Assembly: GCA_015832175.1 (NCBI GenBank)
Contig: WJXW01000001.1
Span: 3,782,001-3,846,000, forward strand
Source: Paraphaeosphaeria minitans
Lineage: Eukaryota; Ascomycota; Dothideomycetes; Pleosporales; Didymosphaeriaceae
Length of the DNA stretch: 64,000 bases
Reading direction: 5' to 3'
The translations under genes and the position numbers were made by a program. The number at the start of each line of letters is the position of its first letter. Position 1 is the first letter of the stretch. Positions 45,701-55,290 of this stretch are shown one piece after another. A model generated the notes under the pieces. The model was not told the DNA's origin and searched no databases. It worked only from the letters and a program-made list of their open reading frames with translations.

Positions 45701-46946
45701 TCGCCAACTCAGGCTTCAGATCCTCTCCAAGCACGACATCTTCTTTCAGGCGATCAATTAGTTGCGAAAAGATCTCCTGGAGATCTAGTTGGCTGTCGGA
45801 CGAAGAGGAGATAGCAGTACTAGTGCGAGTCTGTGTTCCCGATGAGGACGCAGGCAAGCTGGCGATAACGTTGCGAGACTGAGTTCCCGACAGAGTAGCA
45901 ACACCATTGCCAGCTTGCATACCCGATGGGGTCCCGGAAGAGGCAGCGACAGCGTTGCGAGATGAAATTGCCGACGATGACGCAGAAGAGGTAGCAGCAG
46001 CGTTGTCGGGCTGCGCTCTACGGGTTCGAGGCGGTAGCTTCTTCCGATCCGTACGCTCGATTTTGCTGAACCAGGACCAGCTTTCGGCGAATGACTTGCC
46101 ACCATCGTTGGAGAGCACATGTGGTTGTGTCAGCTCCACGATCCTGGTGCAAAATTCCTCGATGTTCTTCAAAATGATGTCGAAGGAATCCTGTATCTTA
46201 TTTATGTCATGTAAACTAGCGAAGTCCCTTACAATGGACTCAGTCTGCAGACCCCAGGCCATGGCGGCACCTTCGGTGCGACAATTACTCGTCCGGGTAT
46301 CCAGGTGATTGAGGATTTGCTCGGCATACTCATGCATATGAGCGCCTTTCGCTCTATGAGAGCTGAGGTTGTCGAACACCTTGCGCAGAGGAGGACAGAG
46401 AACTTGTTGTAGGTTCGACTGTTGGGCGTTGGACAGCTTATCCAGCACGGGGTCTTTCACCTCGTCCTTGTCTTCTTCAGCCTGGTCGGGTTCGTTGGAG
46501 CCATTGTTGGTGGCCATGGTAGCCGTGTCGTCGCTTTGAGGGACTTGTTGCGATGCAACGGGATAGGAGGGTGGCTGAGCGGCCCCAGTAGACGACATGC
46601 TTCGAGGGATTGGCGCCCAGGTCTTGCACGACCAGAGAGCTGAAATGAAGTTGTCCTGTCCATTAACGTCGGAGCCAATAACTTCAGACTTGCTCTTAAT
46701 CAGCTCGCAGTACTGGATCATATTATCCTTGATCGCATCGTAGGGGAGATTGAGTTCGCGAATGGGCCGCAAGATCTGTGCGGTAAGCCCATCATACTTC
46801 GGTGGTCCGAAGCCGAGCTTTCGTAGCATCGTCTTGCATGGGGTGGTCTTGAGCTTATCCTCGTTCTTTTCAAGGTTTTCCAGAACCTCTTTGAGCGCAA
46901 GCACGAGGATATTGAGAAGCTCGCGAGATTCCGAAGTGGACGGCAT
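42714..46946 (-). CDS. Large Ser/Thr/Gln-rich protein of unknown function (1410 aa)
   Basis: Uninterrupted minus-strand frame. I chose ATG 46946 (MPSTSESRELLN); the frame stays open 79 codons further, but that part is Ser/His-rich and overlaps a CT/CA microsatellite typical of a 5' UTR. The N-terminal ~330 residues look helical (LLNILVLALKEVLENLEKN; NLQQVLCPPLRKVFDNLSSH), with a similar block near 410-560 (LDLQEIFSQLIDRLKEDV). Between and after them is low-complexity Ser/Thr/Gln/Pro sequence with acidic patches (EDEDEDMTEDP) and one basic patch (HRNRRWKDNQKG). Near residue 1170-1195 a hydrophobic segment (WFLRLLLEFLFAAFFTNTWIG) may cross a membrane. The C-terminus is charged. I recognise no family. 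It could be a nuclear-envelope or other membrane-anchored scaffold; that is speculation. Confidence 0.85.
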   Translation of the reverse strand: MPSTSESRELLNILVLALKEVLENLEKNEDKLKTTPCKTMLRKLGFGPPKYDGLTAQILRPIRELNLPYDAIKDNMIQYCELIKSKSEVIGSDVNGQDNFISALWSCKTWAPIPRSMSSTGAAQPPSYPVASQQVPQSDDTATMATNNGSNEPDQAEEDKDEVKDPVLDKLSNAQQSNLQQVLCPPLRKVFDNLSSHRAKGAHMHEYAEQILNHLDTRTSNCRTEGAAMAWGLQTESIVRDFASLHDINKIQDSFDIILKNIEEFCTRIVELTQPHVLSNDGGKSFAESWSWFSKIERTDRKKLPPRTRRAQPDNAAATSSASSSAISSRNAVAASSGTPSGMQAGNGVATLSGTQSRNVIASLPASSSGTQTRTSTAISSSSDSQLDLQEIFSQLIDRLKEDVVLGEDLKPELANPKLAKDLADHYTTTTSLDSLNLFQNYLSEIDRFKSRSDGRKLCEAVLRVLIHWNEHSPDMIGVSIFEIYDIVDQYTTEVRRDEFDDTFEFQVVLLDSDTSLPFSEYFRQWKRDAKKATGSSAPSNSLAPVLTPNANTSTVANQPTASAPLLGTSASNARSIQSHAPTTGLVIPGQPSYNNSLSQKATNTPTVAAEPLTQPTQPTTSTLTGGSSTVGANNTSAQKSPSTPQPSAQGVTDGKAFGSNGSAYPYQVAPNQLNTTTPIVDVIMEDPEAPAADPEEESDPMEGVESPGSIAAALVSESQGAAFGNGSMPPVQAASEDEDEDMTEDPVEPTDSDLWDGVEAMTGLDDDEIIEDAPALKSVYSPSIAMTASRLHGKYKIEKPSAVRHRNRRWKDNQKGLELRVLNLRLSSSNSQAQIGGNQPQAGAFHQPHPFAAPQSQAVSTPQSETVIAPQPQTVASDQKSPSTDGSNQSGVSVVPTSAMTLKGISKVNDDTSHESPVDQLSSIPTELALPLKTSDRQDIDGRSEEPVSDVLMEAATESDNSDASNVVMEQESSASAQVDAQPAASHSQVLPQTGGTASQALDSSGPLQPRGWSETTTYHFPRPRIPTPQQGSLSAAAGSSRSSRTGNTVPPVTVPPQAGIQTPEDARPEVPVSATQTSISVQQEAEQTVEEDRAETLTTAVESVPAQQQEQAHTTEDIDVTVASQYANSEESSHKSGQGTTTATRADPLINIVGNTSEGLELPQFYAYPNKWQWFLRLLLEFLFAAFFTNTWIGLGFIHDVGLQGLQLFHDNILLPFGAGMWNWCLIPAGKAVQEYGPTVVDHAQGVVSEIASTLCKTVAAGWNLFRSALASDPAIPTTPSPATRDVSPSSAGPTEYGWLPSVPSVQQPSFGARLQYFNGPSSVPVHQQPSSAARLQSQQLLGSLRITALPKDQYTCRVRDCYGGQFYQTFYGQEAREKRALFERNWTPCIDRELWNTSKEAPRPNFA

Positions 46947-48645
46947 GTTCGACGGCACCTGGAGAGAGTGTGAGTCGATATCCCAGGATTGAATTGACGT
47001 CTCGCTGGAGAGATAGGTAGAGAGAGAGAGTGTGTGTGTATGTATGTGGAAAGAAGCGGCGAGGTTAAAGCGCACAAGTGAAGAAAAGTGCGCGCGAGAG
47101 CGTGTGCTGCACGGGCAAGAGTGGCAGTCCGCGCGGGTTGAACTCGTATTCAGGTGGGGTGACGGGGTGTGATGAGAGAACATAAGGCAGAGCGCAGTGC
47201 TGCGAGAGCAGCTTATAAAGGCTCCGCGCGGGTGGGGCGCGACGGAGGTGAATGCGCTCGAGGCGCGAGAGTCGCGGTTGAAAGTGACTTACCTGCTGCG
47301 CAATCCGGACAGACGGCGAGAACTGTAGCTCGGGTTCGCGAGACGCAATTGACTGCGCACGTTTCCGGAGGAATATTCGTAAGGTGGTGTTTACCGCAGG
47401 GCACCAAGAGGTTTACGCAGATGTGCGGGTGTTGATCTTGCCGTGGAATGGCGAAGTTGGGCGTCTGCGTGTGCGGTGGAGAGGGCGCTCTGTCGCGAGG
47501 GCAGCTTGCTTTTGATACTCGCGAGGGAACGCGCCAAGAGAGCTTAGCGTGAGAGTCGGGGGCCCATGTGCCAAGCGGGTGTAATTCGGTTCACGTGACG
47601 GGCGCGTTCCGACCTTGTGCGGCGCCACAGGATCTCGAAAGCTCATGCGCGTGAAGACTTCTGGTCCTTCATCCTGCCGTGTACGCATGTCGCACGGATG
47701 GTCATAGAATGCGAGACACATCCCGAGGTTTTGATACCCTTTGCCCACCCGCCTCATCGCTGGACATAGGGGGAACTGGCCACACTCTGGAGCCTGGCAA
47801 ACAGGATTTTCTGAGCTTCTTGAGCTACGTGTATATAAATTTAGACATCTGAGATACATTGTGTCAGCGCCTGCTTCTTGCCTCTGAAATTCAGCGGAGC
47901 CGAAACCTAGAGTTTTTACAGAGGATCAACAGTACCTGCGATGATCTTAACTGTGGTTTCCACCTGTAATTCCTCAGGCCTACTTAGCCAAGTTTCTGCT
48001 TCCAGCCTTTTTGTAGCTGCGCGCCCTTACTTCGTTACTTCGTGTATATATAATGCAATTACTACGTCTTGTTAGCTTGTCGTGTTTGCTCCCTTGTTAC
48101 AGCACAGCCCGAAGAGCTCGTGTGATGAGAAATTATATGAGATCGTAGCACACAGCGCCAGTCGATCTACTACTTGTTTAGCTTCCAGAGACTATCGGAA
48201 GAGCTCGAAAGAGAGGGTAAAGCCGCGTCTATGCAGTGGTCAAAGGTTGTTATCTTGGGCTGACCATTAGCTACTTCGTAATGAAGGAAGCTCGACTGAA
48301 ACTCACTGGAAGAGACTACTTGGAATTCAAATAGTTTCGTTTTGTTATGGGTCAGCATGATGGTGTATGTTGTGAGTCGGAAAAGAGGTTTCAGAAGGAA
48401 AGGTCGTGTCTAAGCATTCACCCAAGAGAGGCGTGACCAGCAGTCTCTCTTGTCAGATTGCATTATCCTATATGCCGCAAATGCAAGGAAAACAGGGCAG
48501 CGAATGACCAACAAACAAGTACTAGGGTATCTGGCGCCAAAAATCTCCTTCTCTTACAAACACAAATCGCCATTTCCTGCGCCAACTCCTGATATCGATG
48601 CCCGAGGTATCACATAACGAATAAGCGTTCATTTCCAGATCAATT
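46947..48645. other. Intergenic region upstream of the 1410-aa gene and downstream of the BTB gene
   Basis: The first part is the probable promoter/5' UTR of the minus-strand 1410-aa gene, with a GA/GT microsatellite (47010-47045; CT/CA on the coding strand). A minus-strand frame of 148 codons at 47413-47859 starts with ATG but has no recognisable domain. The rest (47900-48645) shows nothing supportable. Confidence 0.65.
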
Positions 48646-50157
48646 TTACTCATCCCAGGGAAAATCCTGTGGGTCAATGCGCGTACATGTCAAATATGGC
48701 AAACCACCTTCTCTAAGATCCAACTCGAGAAAATTCCTCATGAGAGGCTTCACGACGTCCTTGGCCTTGATCTTAATTTCTTCGATACGCCGTTCGAAAC
48801 GCTTCAGGTTGTCCCGATTGTAGTGCTCGGGGCTCAGCTTGAGGAAGCGCTTGCACTCGTCGTGTCCTAGATAGCTCGCCCCCCCAGTGCCGAGAAGTTT
48901 GAATATCCGGCCGGTGTTGAATGGTGGTGGAGGAGGCAAAGGCGTATCATGTCCATTTCGCGAAAGCTGTCGCGCAGACTTCAGAATTGGTGCGGGTGGT
49001 GGCGTAGTGTTTTCTGCGAGCCATTGCCGGAAGAGAGATATGGCCATCCACTCGAGCCAGTTGTTCGAAGGTGTCACACGCTCGCCTCTGCTCGTTGTAA
49101 GTGTTAGCCGGAACAGTTTGACCTCGACTTTTGCCTTGAGCTCATCCATCTCATCCACTTTATCTTCAACGAGCTCTAGGACAGACTCAGCGACTTGTCC
49201 TCTCAGCTGGGTTATGCCCTGCGGCCATTGCCCCACAACGTGCACCATTGCTTCGGAGAATATCGCCTGGCTCCGAGCCATATAACCCAGCTTGAGATAA
49301 CTCGGAGGATATTTGGCAATCTGCTTCCACAGTCGGCCCTGGAACCGTAGCAGATGGTGATCTACCCGCGGCCCTATCACATCCAGCGCATCGTACATAT
49401 CGGCGATTTGAAGAAGCGACTTGCATTCGACATATGCATTTGCTATATTGACGGGGTCTAGAGCAGGAGGATAATTATAGAATACGCGGAGGAGGTTGTC
49501 GTAATCTCGGAAGGTGTCGTCGTCGGGGTCGGTGGGCGTCGTGGGAACGTGGAGGGAAGAGAAATTGGCCATGCTGCGGAAGAAGCCCGCTTGAGGTGCT
49601 GGCGGCTTGTTCCGAAGCGCTGGCGGCTGCGAGGACGCGCCATCGCCTCCAAACAACGTGGGCTGCGCTTTCTGGTTTGTGTCAGAATGCAGGTACTCTT
49701 ACTGAAGACGTTGGGATCGCACCTTCTGGACTAGCATAGGAAGATCGTCGTCCCTTCCCCAGTCGAGTTCGTACTTCCAAACCTTCTTTTCCTGCAGAAC
49801 GCCTTGCGGAAGCCTCGCGTGTGCTGCCGAGGTTGCGTTCTGCGCGCTGTCCTCGCCGGCCATCGCCCACTCGTCGCTGAGTCCCGCCTCGAAAAACCCG
49901 GAGCATTGCGCCAAGATGAGCTTGTGGAGCAGATAGTGCTGCTCTTTTCGCCCATTCGAAATCAAGATGTCGACATCGCCCGTGTGCGTAAACACGGGGA
50001 ACTCGTTCTGCGGCTGGTACGAGGAGGCTCCAAGATGCGAGCGGTGCGGGCGATGTCTCCGGACGGTCGAAGCGCGCGACGAGTGTGAGGCTACGGAGGG
50101 CGGGCGGCGGATAGCGAGCGAGCGCTCTGCGCCTTGCGAGTCGGGGTAGGAAACCAT
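48646..50157 (-). CDS. BTB/POZ domain protein, two exons (483 aa)
   Basis: Exon 1 is 50157-49723 and exon 2 is 49662-48646, separated by a 60-bp intron (49722-49663; donor GTGCGA, acceptor GCGCAG, a CTGAC branch-like site 24 bp before the acceptor). Joining keeps phase 0 (LVQK, then PTLFGG). Residues about 53-100 form the start of a BTB/POZ fold: PVFTHTGDVDILI, YLLHKLILAQCSGFFEAGLSDEW. KYELDWG follows near residue 128 and the domain probably continues into exon 2 (YDNLLRVFYNYPP, IANAYVECKSLLQIADMYDAL), the usual C-terminal part of fungal BTB proteins. BTB domains mediate dimerisation and, in some proteins, cullin-3 binding. The substrate is unknown. The donor GTGCGA is weak; a GTAAGAG donor 20 bp downstream would break the frame. 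Confidence 0.87.
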
Positions 50158-51295
50158 GCGGGCCTGCTATGACTCCCGGCTATATCAATGCGATGACCCG
50201 AGACTATATCGATGCGATGGACGAGAGTGCAGACGACAAGATGGTGATGTGCGCTTCGGGAGCATGCGAGGTTGGCGGAGAGGCTGGAGCGCAGCGGTAC
50301 ACAAGGTGGCTGCGTACTGTTGTTCGCTGTTCGTGCAGGTTGAGGTGCAGCGAGGCTGGAGTACCGTACTGCAACAGGCCCGCCGTCTCGCCCCGCCCTG
50401 GACGGTGGAGGATGGGTGCTCAAAGGTTTGAGCTCCTGCAATGACGGCGACGGGGGTCGGTTTTCCTCGTCCGGGGGCTGTATTGTCGAGCGTTTCAAGA
50501 GCTCACGGTGGCAGGAAGTTGGTGGCTGTGGCGAGAGCCATCGCGTTGCCCGCATGCAGCTGGTCTGCAGACGAGGCCAGCATGTGATGCGCCAATCGCC
50601 GTTGTTACCCGAGCCAAGCTTCTTCGGCTGCCATCCATTCGCACATATTCGCCGACAGGGTGCAGGCCATCCAGACATGAAGTCATCCAGACACGAAGTC
50701 ATCCAGACACGAAGTCATCCAGACACGAAGTTATCAAGACATGAAACTCACATTCGCTAACACCCACCGTGTCCAAAAGATGTCCTGTATCAATAACCAC
50801 CTCCCCAATCCTGGTGCAATGCATTCATGATTATATAGGTACATGCACTCGTCGGACTATCCTTGGCTCACTTGGCTAGACACTTCAGCACAGTGAAACA
50901 GAATGCTGGGCTGCGAATGACGCCCGAAGCAGCAAGTCTTGCAAGTGTTTTTCATGGTATATTAACTGCATATTGCGCGTTGCCAAGAACCTAATGGAGG
51001 AAATGTGAAGCTGTTTCTCTATCACTTGGGTAAGGACTACTTGATGGTGATTGAGGAAAAAGTAGATAAAATTCTATTCCTGCCTACAAATGCAGACGTC
51101 GCAAACTTGAACAAGTCTATGATACAACGCAGTTTCGGGAAGAAAGAAGGAAAAGCTCCTTATGTGAGAATAAAGGAATCTTGGATGTCCGCTCTCTACC
51201 AGCGAAACTGCGAAATCCGAATTCAGCACCAAAACAGGTGCAGCTCAGCTTTGAGACAGACTAAAGATTTCAAGTGGTGATCATCCTGAAATCCC
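50158..51295. other. Intergenic region between BTB and RING genes
   Basis: Includes the promoter of the minus-strand BTB gene and the 3' flank of the RING gene. It contains a 16-bp minisatellite (50668-50747). A plus-strand open frame at 51005-51280 begins with GTG and has no homology that I recognise; it is not called. Confidence 0.65.
50668..50747 (+). repeat. 16-bp minisatellite, five units
   Basis: Unit CATCCAGACACGAAGT at 50668, 50684, 50700, 50716 and 50732; the middle ones are identical and the outer ones have one to three changes. It lies about 510 bp upstream of the BTB gene start. Confidence 0.92.
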
Positions 51296-52473
51296 TTAGA
51301 AATATCGCTCAACCTCATAAAGAAGAAAGTTGAATACATACCTTGCGTCCTGCCAACGCGCTAGGAGATTAGCATCCGTTATGTCCCTCAACTTTGCATG
51401 AATGTCGACCTGGCCGAAGTTGAGTCTTAGTCTGTTCCTTAACACTAGGCATTGATTGTCTTCTCTCGAATTAAACTTGGTCGGAGACATAGGATCGTCG
51501 CCAGGAGGAAACGAAACTGCCTGCTTAATGCTGTGAAGTGGTAAACACAAGAGCATTGCGGATAGAAGCCGTAGGACCAGGACGTGTGCATCGTCACATA
51601 GATACACTGCGTTGCCGAAGATGTGGTCCCAGGGAAAACCATCCCGTATCTCCAACCTATCGAACCACAGGGACCAAATGCCGCCGCTGTTGCCAATTAT
51701 TTTCCTGAAGAGATCGGCGTCTAGTTGTGCTCGTTCGTGCGAGGTCATCTTCTCCGCACACCGCAGCATGAGGTAGGCGTAGTCGAGAAGAGGTCCAGCT
51801 GCCATGTAAGCCTCTATTTGTTCATCTGACAAGAGGTTACCAGGTCCCAAGGCATCGTCGAGAACGAGTAAAGATTGCAGAACCCAAGGTCTGTTATACG
51901 AAACGCCATTAACGTTCGCGACAACGCGCCAGGCTATTCGGAGGATTTGTTCCCACTGCGACGTACGGTCCGAAGAGTTGCAAATCGTTTCAGAATCAGC
52001 CTGGACCTCGGTCCACATGTAGGTGAATAAATCTGGGGTGTGGTAAATCTCATTCCAGAGTCGTGCCCCGTTAGTGTCCCAGAATATAGCGTTAGCTTCG
52101 CTTTTAGTATAGCTCTCCGCTTCTTCTTCATCTTCTTCTTCGTCTTCTTCTTGATCTTCTTCTTCGTCTTTATTATCTTCTTCTTGGAATAACAGCTCCC
52201 GGCACTGCGCCAAAGTACAAAGTCAGTCCAGATGCCTTTATTTTACAGCTCGAGTCCACTTGCATGGGGGCATCGATTGTGATTCTTGTTGTTGCTCGTG
52301 ATCCAAATATCCAGACACGATTCGCCAATAACCTGCCTGCAGCACTCCATTGACATGGGTTCATGCTCCTCGCTGAACGGCGCACAGCAGAAGCAGACCA
52401 CCTTCCGCTCTTCGAGTGTCTTGCGAAATTCAGCTTCGCTGCGGTCGGGCAGTCGCGCTGGTTGGGACGCCAT
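51296..52473 (-). CDS. RING-type zinc-finger protein with acidic tract (372 aa), GC-AG intron
   Basis: Exon 1 (52473-52264, 70 codons) carries a RING core: C27xxC30, C44/C45, GESCLDIW (C53) and CPH at the exon end. Exon 2 (52204-51296) opens with CRELLF. A 59-bp intron with donor GCAAGT and acceptor GCGCAG (branch-like CTGAC inside) joins them in phase 0 to give CPHCRELL, the expected CPxCR end of a RING finger. The nearby GT donors do not restore the frame and the final Cys together. The usual RING histidine position reads Gln (C-x-Q-x2-G). A run of Glu/Asp follows (about residues 77-102), then a ~270-residue region without a recognised domain. RING proteins are commonly E3 ubiquitin ligases; here activity is not established because of the Gln substitution. 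Confidence 0.78.
52205..52263 (-). other. GC-AG intron of the RING gene
   Basis: 59 bp on the minus strand, starting GCAAGT and ending GCGCAG, with CTGAC 20 bp before the acceptor. GC-AG introns are a known minority class that typically keeps the strong AAGT context seen here. Supported by the reconstruction of CPHC across the junction. Confidence 0.72.
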
Positions 52474-53089
52474 CCTGCGTGCCTGCTAGAGGACGGTCGG
52501 TAAACTGCTGAGACGTTGTCAACAGACTCTCTTGAGTGAAAGTCGAGTATCTCGAATCTGGGAACGCGCGACTACCACAACATGTTAGCGGCCATGTAAA
52601 CAACATGTTAGCGGCCATGTAAACATCATGTTAACGACAATGTAAACATCATGTTAACGACAATGTAAACATCATGTTGCGGCCGTGCAAGCGGTCACGA
52701 GAGCTTGCGAGCTGGGGCTTTTGCTTACTGAAGTGGTTGGCGGAACAGCCGCAAACTCGACGTCGAGAGCGGCACAACAAACGGGGAGAGACCAGAGTCC
52801 AAGGTCTTGCGTCAAACAGATGTCGCGGGTCTACAAACGGCGCGGCTGACTAGCCTAACCGAAATTATGGAGCAAAGTGAAGGGCCCGCCACGTGTTTAC
52901 AGCTTCACTTGAGTGCCAAGTCTGGGTAGTTCGCCAATTCATCATGATTAAATGTCTTTCCCATTGTACACTGAATGAACCAAACCAGGAGAAAATGACC
53001 GTAAAGTGTATGTACAATCAGCTTATTGGATACATAATGTACAGAGCGCTACTGAAACAGGCTCACATATGACAGCAGCTTTTGTGACC
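52474..53089. other. Intergenic region upstream of RING gene, with 23-bp minisatellite
   Basis: Promoter side of the minus-strand RING gene and 3' flank of the seryl-tRNA synthetase gene. Apart from the minisatellite at 52581-52691 nothing specific is visible. Confidence 0.65.
52581..52691 (+). repeat. 23-bp minisatellite, four units plus a partial
   Basis: Unit CATGTTAGCGGCCATGTAAA plus CAA/CAT, at 52581, 52604, 52627, 52650, partial at 52673. Units 3 and 4 carry AACGACAATG instead of AGCGGCCATG. The array lies 108 bp upstream of the RING gene start codon, so it is within the promoter or 5' UTR. Confidence 0.92.
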
Positions 53090-54640
53090 TCAATAGTTGC
53101 CAGTGCCATGGATTTTGTGACCCTGAATCTTCTCCTGTCCTCCCATGAATGGCCGCAGCACATCAGGTATCGTCACAGAGTAATCATGCTCATTCCACGA
53201 GTTCTCCAGTATGGCTGCTAGCACGCGAGGAACGGCGAGGGCAGTGCCGTTGAGCGTGTACGGGAAGTCGAGCTTGCCACCGGTCTTCCCCAAGCGAACC
53301 CTGGTGTGCAATCGCCGACTCTGGTAGTCGGTGCACATGGATGTGGATGTGACCTCACCCCAGCCATCGTCTTTTTCGCGTCTTGAGGGAAAGAAGGCCT
53401 CAATATCAATCTTTCTGGTAGCGCTGGCGCCGAGATCGGTGGTAGGCATCTCCAGAACGCGGCAGTGCAGGCCGAGGCTCTGCAGGATCTCCTTCTGCAT
53501 GGATAGCATCTCATCGAAGATCGTTTTTGAGTTCGAGGGTGTGTCAGCAGCGAAATGCTCCTGCTCGTTGGTGTCTGGAAGCGTCCATGCGAACATCTCC
53601 ACCTTGGTAAACTCGTGCACGCGGTAAAGCCCCTTCGTGTCAATACCGCGGGCACCCGCTTCGGCGCGGTAACATCGTGAAACTCCGACCGTCTTTAACG
53701 GCAGTTCGACGTCCTCAAAAGTCTGGTTGGCCTTCATGCCCGCGAGTGGTATCTCAGCAGTACCTGCGAGTACCAGTTGCGGTTTCGCTTGGTCCTTCTC
53801 CGATTGCTCAATTGCATACACCTGTTGTTCTCCGTTCTGATCCCGTGGCTGGAACCCACATGCAGATGCGACATGCGAGTATACCAGCGACGGTGGTGCT
53901 ACGACCTTCCAGCCCCCTTTTCTTGCTACAGTGAGCGCGTACTGCACAAGAGCCTGCTCCAACATTGCTGCATCGCCCACAAGAAAGTACCAACCCCATC
54001 CCGATGTCTGCGCCGAGGCCGCGAAGTCCAGTATGCCAAGCTCTGAGCCAATGTGTACATGCGATCTCCAGACGCGGTCTGATTGCGAAGGCTCAGGTTC
54101 GGGATGGTCATTGATATATTCGAGGAGCTGCGGCTCGGTGCCAACGGGAGTGTCGGTGCTGCTTAAGTTCGGCAGGTCCTGGGCGAGGTTGTCGATCTCT
54201 TCTTGTAGCACCGCTTCCTTTGCCTCAATGGTTCCTATCTCAGCCTTCAACGCTTTCGCTTCATCGATGAGCGATTCTCTTGACTGTCCCTCTCCCTCGC
54301 CAGCGCTGTGCGACTTTGCCTTCAGCTGCCCACGTATTTGGTTGTTCCTTTCCCTCAGATGACGGGCATTCTGTTGAAGCGCCAGCCATTGCTCGTGAAG
54401 CTCGATAATGCGCCACGAGGATTTGCTGTGCGCCGCGTAATTGCGGTCATTGCAGTTCTGTTCGTACAAGCCAGGATTTTGGCGAATGTGCTTGATGTCG
54501 ATTGCAGGCTTCGGGGCGAACGCGGGTCTAGTATATGCGCGGCGAGCTACGTGAGGTGTTCGAGTGGTCGTTCGTATGGTTTGGAGCTGCGTTCGGCATG
54601 CCGCGCACGTTTGCGGGAAGAGGGTTCGCAGTGATCTCAT
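53090..54640 (-). CDS. DIA4: Seryl-tRNA synthetase, mitochondrial (516 aa)
   Basis: Charges tRNA-Ser with serine in the mitochondrion. The N-terminus (MRSLRTLFPQ...RTTTRTPHVARRAYTR) is rich in Arg, Ser and Thr and poor in acidic residues, as in a mitochondrial presequence. Then come the class II seryl pattern DIKHIRQNP and a long helical-hairpin region (about residues 72-160, WLALQQNARHLRERNNQIRG; EAVLQEEIDNLAQDLPN), which holds the tRNA. The catalytic domain has TAEIPLAG (about 293-300), motif 2 at about 320-350 (RCYRAEAGARGIDTKGLYRVHEF) and motif 3 at about 461-478 (LNGTALAVPRVLAAILE). The length is normal for the family. A single exon is assumed; the frame is continuous. The symbol is by analogy with the yeast mitochondrial enzyme. 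Confidence 0.94.
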   Translation of the reverse strand: MRSLRTLFPQTCAACRTQLQTIRTTTRTPHVARRAYTRPAFAPKPAIDIKHIRQNPGLYEQNCNDRNYAAHSKSSWRIIELHEQWLALQQNARHLRERNNQIRGQLKAKSHSAGEGEGQSRESLIDEAKALKAEIGTIEAKEAVLQEEIDNLAQDLPNLSSTDTPVGTEPQLLEYINDHPEPEPSQSDRVWRSHVHIGSELGILDFAASAQTSGWGWYFLVGDAAMLEQALVQYALTVARKGGWKVVAPPSLVYSHVASACGFQPRDQNGEQQVYAIEQSEKDQAKPQLVLAGTAEIPLAGMKANQTFEDVELPLKTVGVSRCYRAEAGARGIDTKGLYRVHEFTKVEMFAWTLPDTNEQEHFAADTPSNSKTIFDEMLSMQKEILQSLGLHCRVLEMPTTDLGASATRKIDIEAFFPSRREKDDGWGEVTSTSMCTDYQSRRLHTRVRLGKTGGKLDFPYTLNGTALAVPRVLAAILENSWNEHDYSVTIPDVLRPFMGGQEKIQGHKIHGTGNY

Positions 54641-54987
54641 CTTTGAGCCATTTCAAGATGACAGACAACAAGAAGAGAGCCCGGTCAGTACAAGAGAACA
54701 GAACGACACGATGTGGGTCCAGCTCGGTATCAGGTGAGGTTGTTCTCTGGAGCTACCATGTCGGAACTTTTGCGCAAGCTCCGGTCGCCAAGCAGGGCCC
54801 CTGCTTCCCCACAACGCGTCCACGCTCCAGGTACCTACGCGTCAAGTCATCTTCCACATCCTTTCAAGATGGCATTTGTTCTCTTCGAGAGGAGATGATT
54901 AGTACAGGGTGCCCCCAACGCCCCAAAGGAGACGACCAGAATCTGTTTGGACCAGAACAACCGACCCGAGAACCACCAATGGCTCTT

Positions 54988-55113
54988 GCGAACCCTCTCC
55001 GTCTTCTTTCAGGTTGAGCGTATTGCGCAAAGATGCGCCTGTACTGGATTGCAAACTCTCTCCGTCGTCTTTCAGGTTAAGCGTCTTTCCCAAAGATGCG
55101 GCTGTGAATGAAT
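54988..55113 (+). repeat. 63-bp direct repeat, two units
   Basis: GCGAACCCTCTCCGTCTTCT at 54988 and GCAAACTCTCTCCGTCGTCT at 55051, each followed by TTCAGGTT(G/A)AGCGT and CAAAGATGCG(C/G)CTGT. Confidence 0.85.
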
Positions 55114-55290
55114 GGCAAATCGCCAAAGCGCCCATGTAGCCTTTCCGGAACGCACTACATTCCGATACCCGATATTTACAAGTCCCGTCGCGCGAGACAA
55201 GTATGATGCAAGGATTCCGGAGCCTTTGGTCGAGTACCTACATTAGCTGAATCTGAAGAATGATCTCCATGCACCGAAATCAAACCGAGT

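Noticed and set aside
46947..47183. 79-codon N-terminal extension of the 1410-aa protein
   Set aside because: Encoded by a CT/CA microsatellite and Ser/His-rich sequence typical of a 5' UTR; the ATG at 46946 gives a plausible start.
47413..47859. 148-codon minus-strand frame with ATG
   Set aside because: No domain, biased toward Arg/Pro/Thr as expected from GC-rich non-coding DNA, and located in the promoter side of a large gene.
51005..51280. 91-codon plus-strand frame
   Set aside because: Starts with GTG; from the first ATG only about 78 codons remain, with no recognisable family. Kept as unlikely, not excluded.
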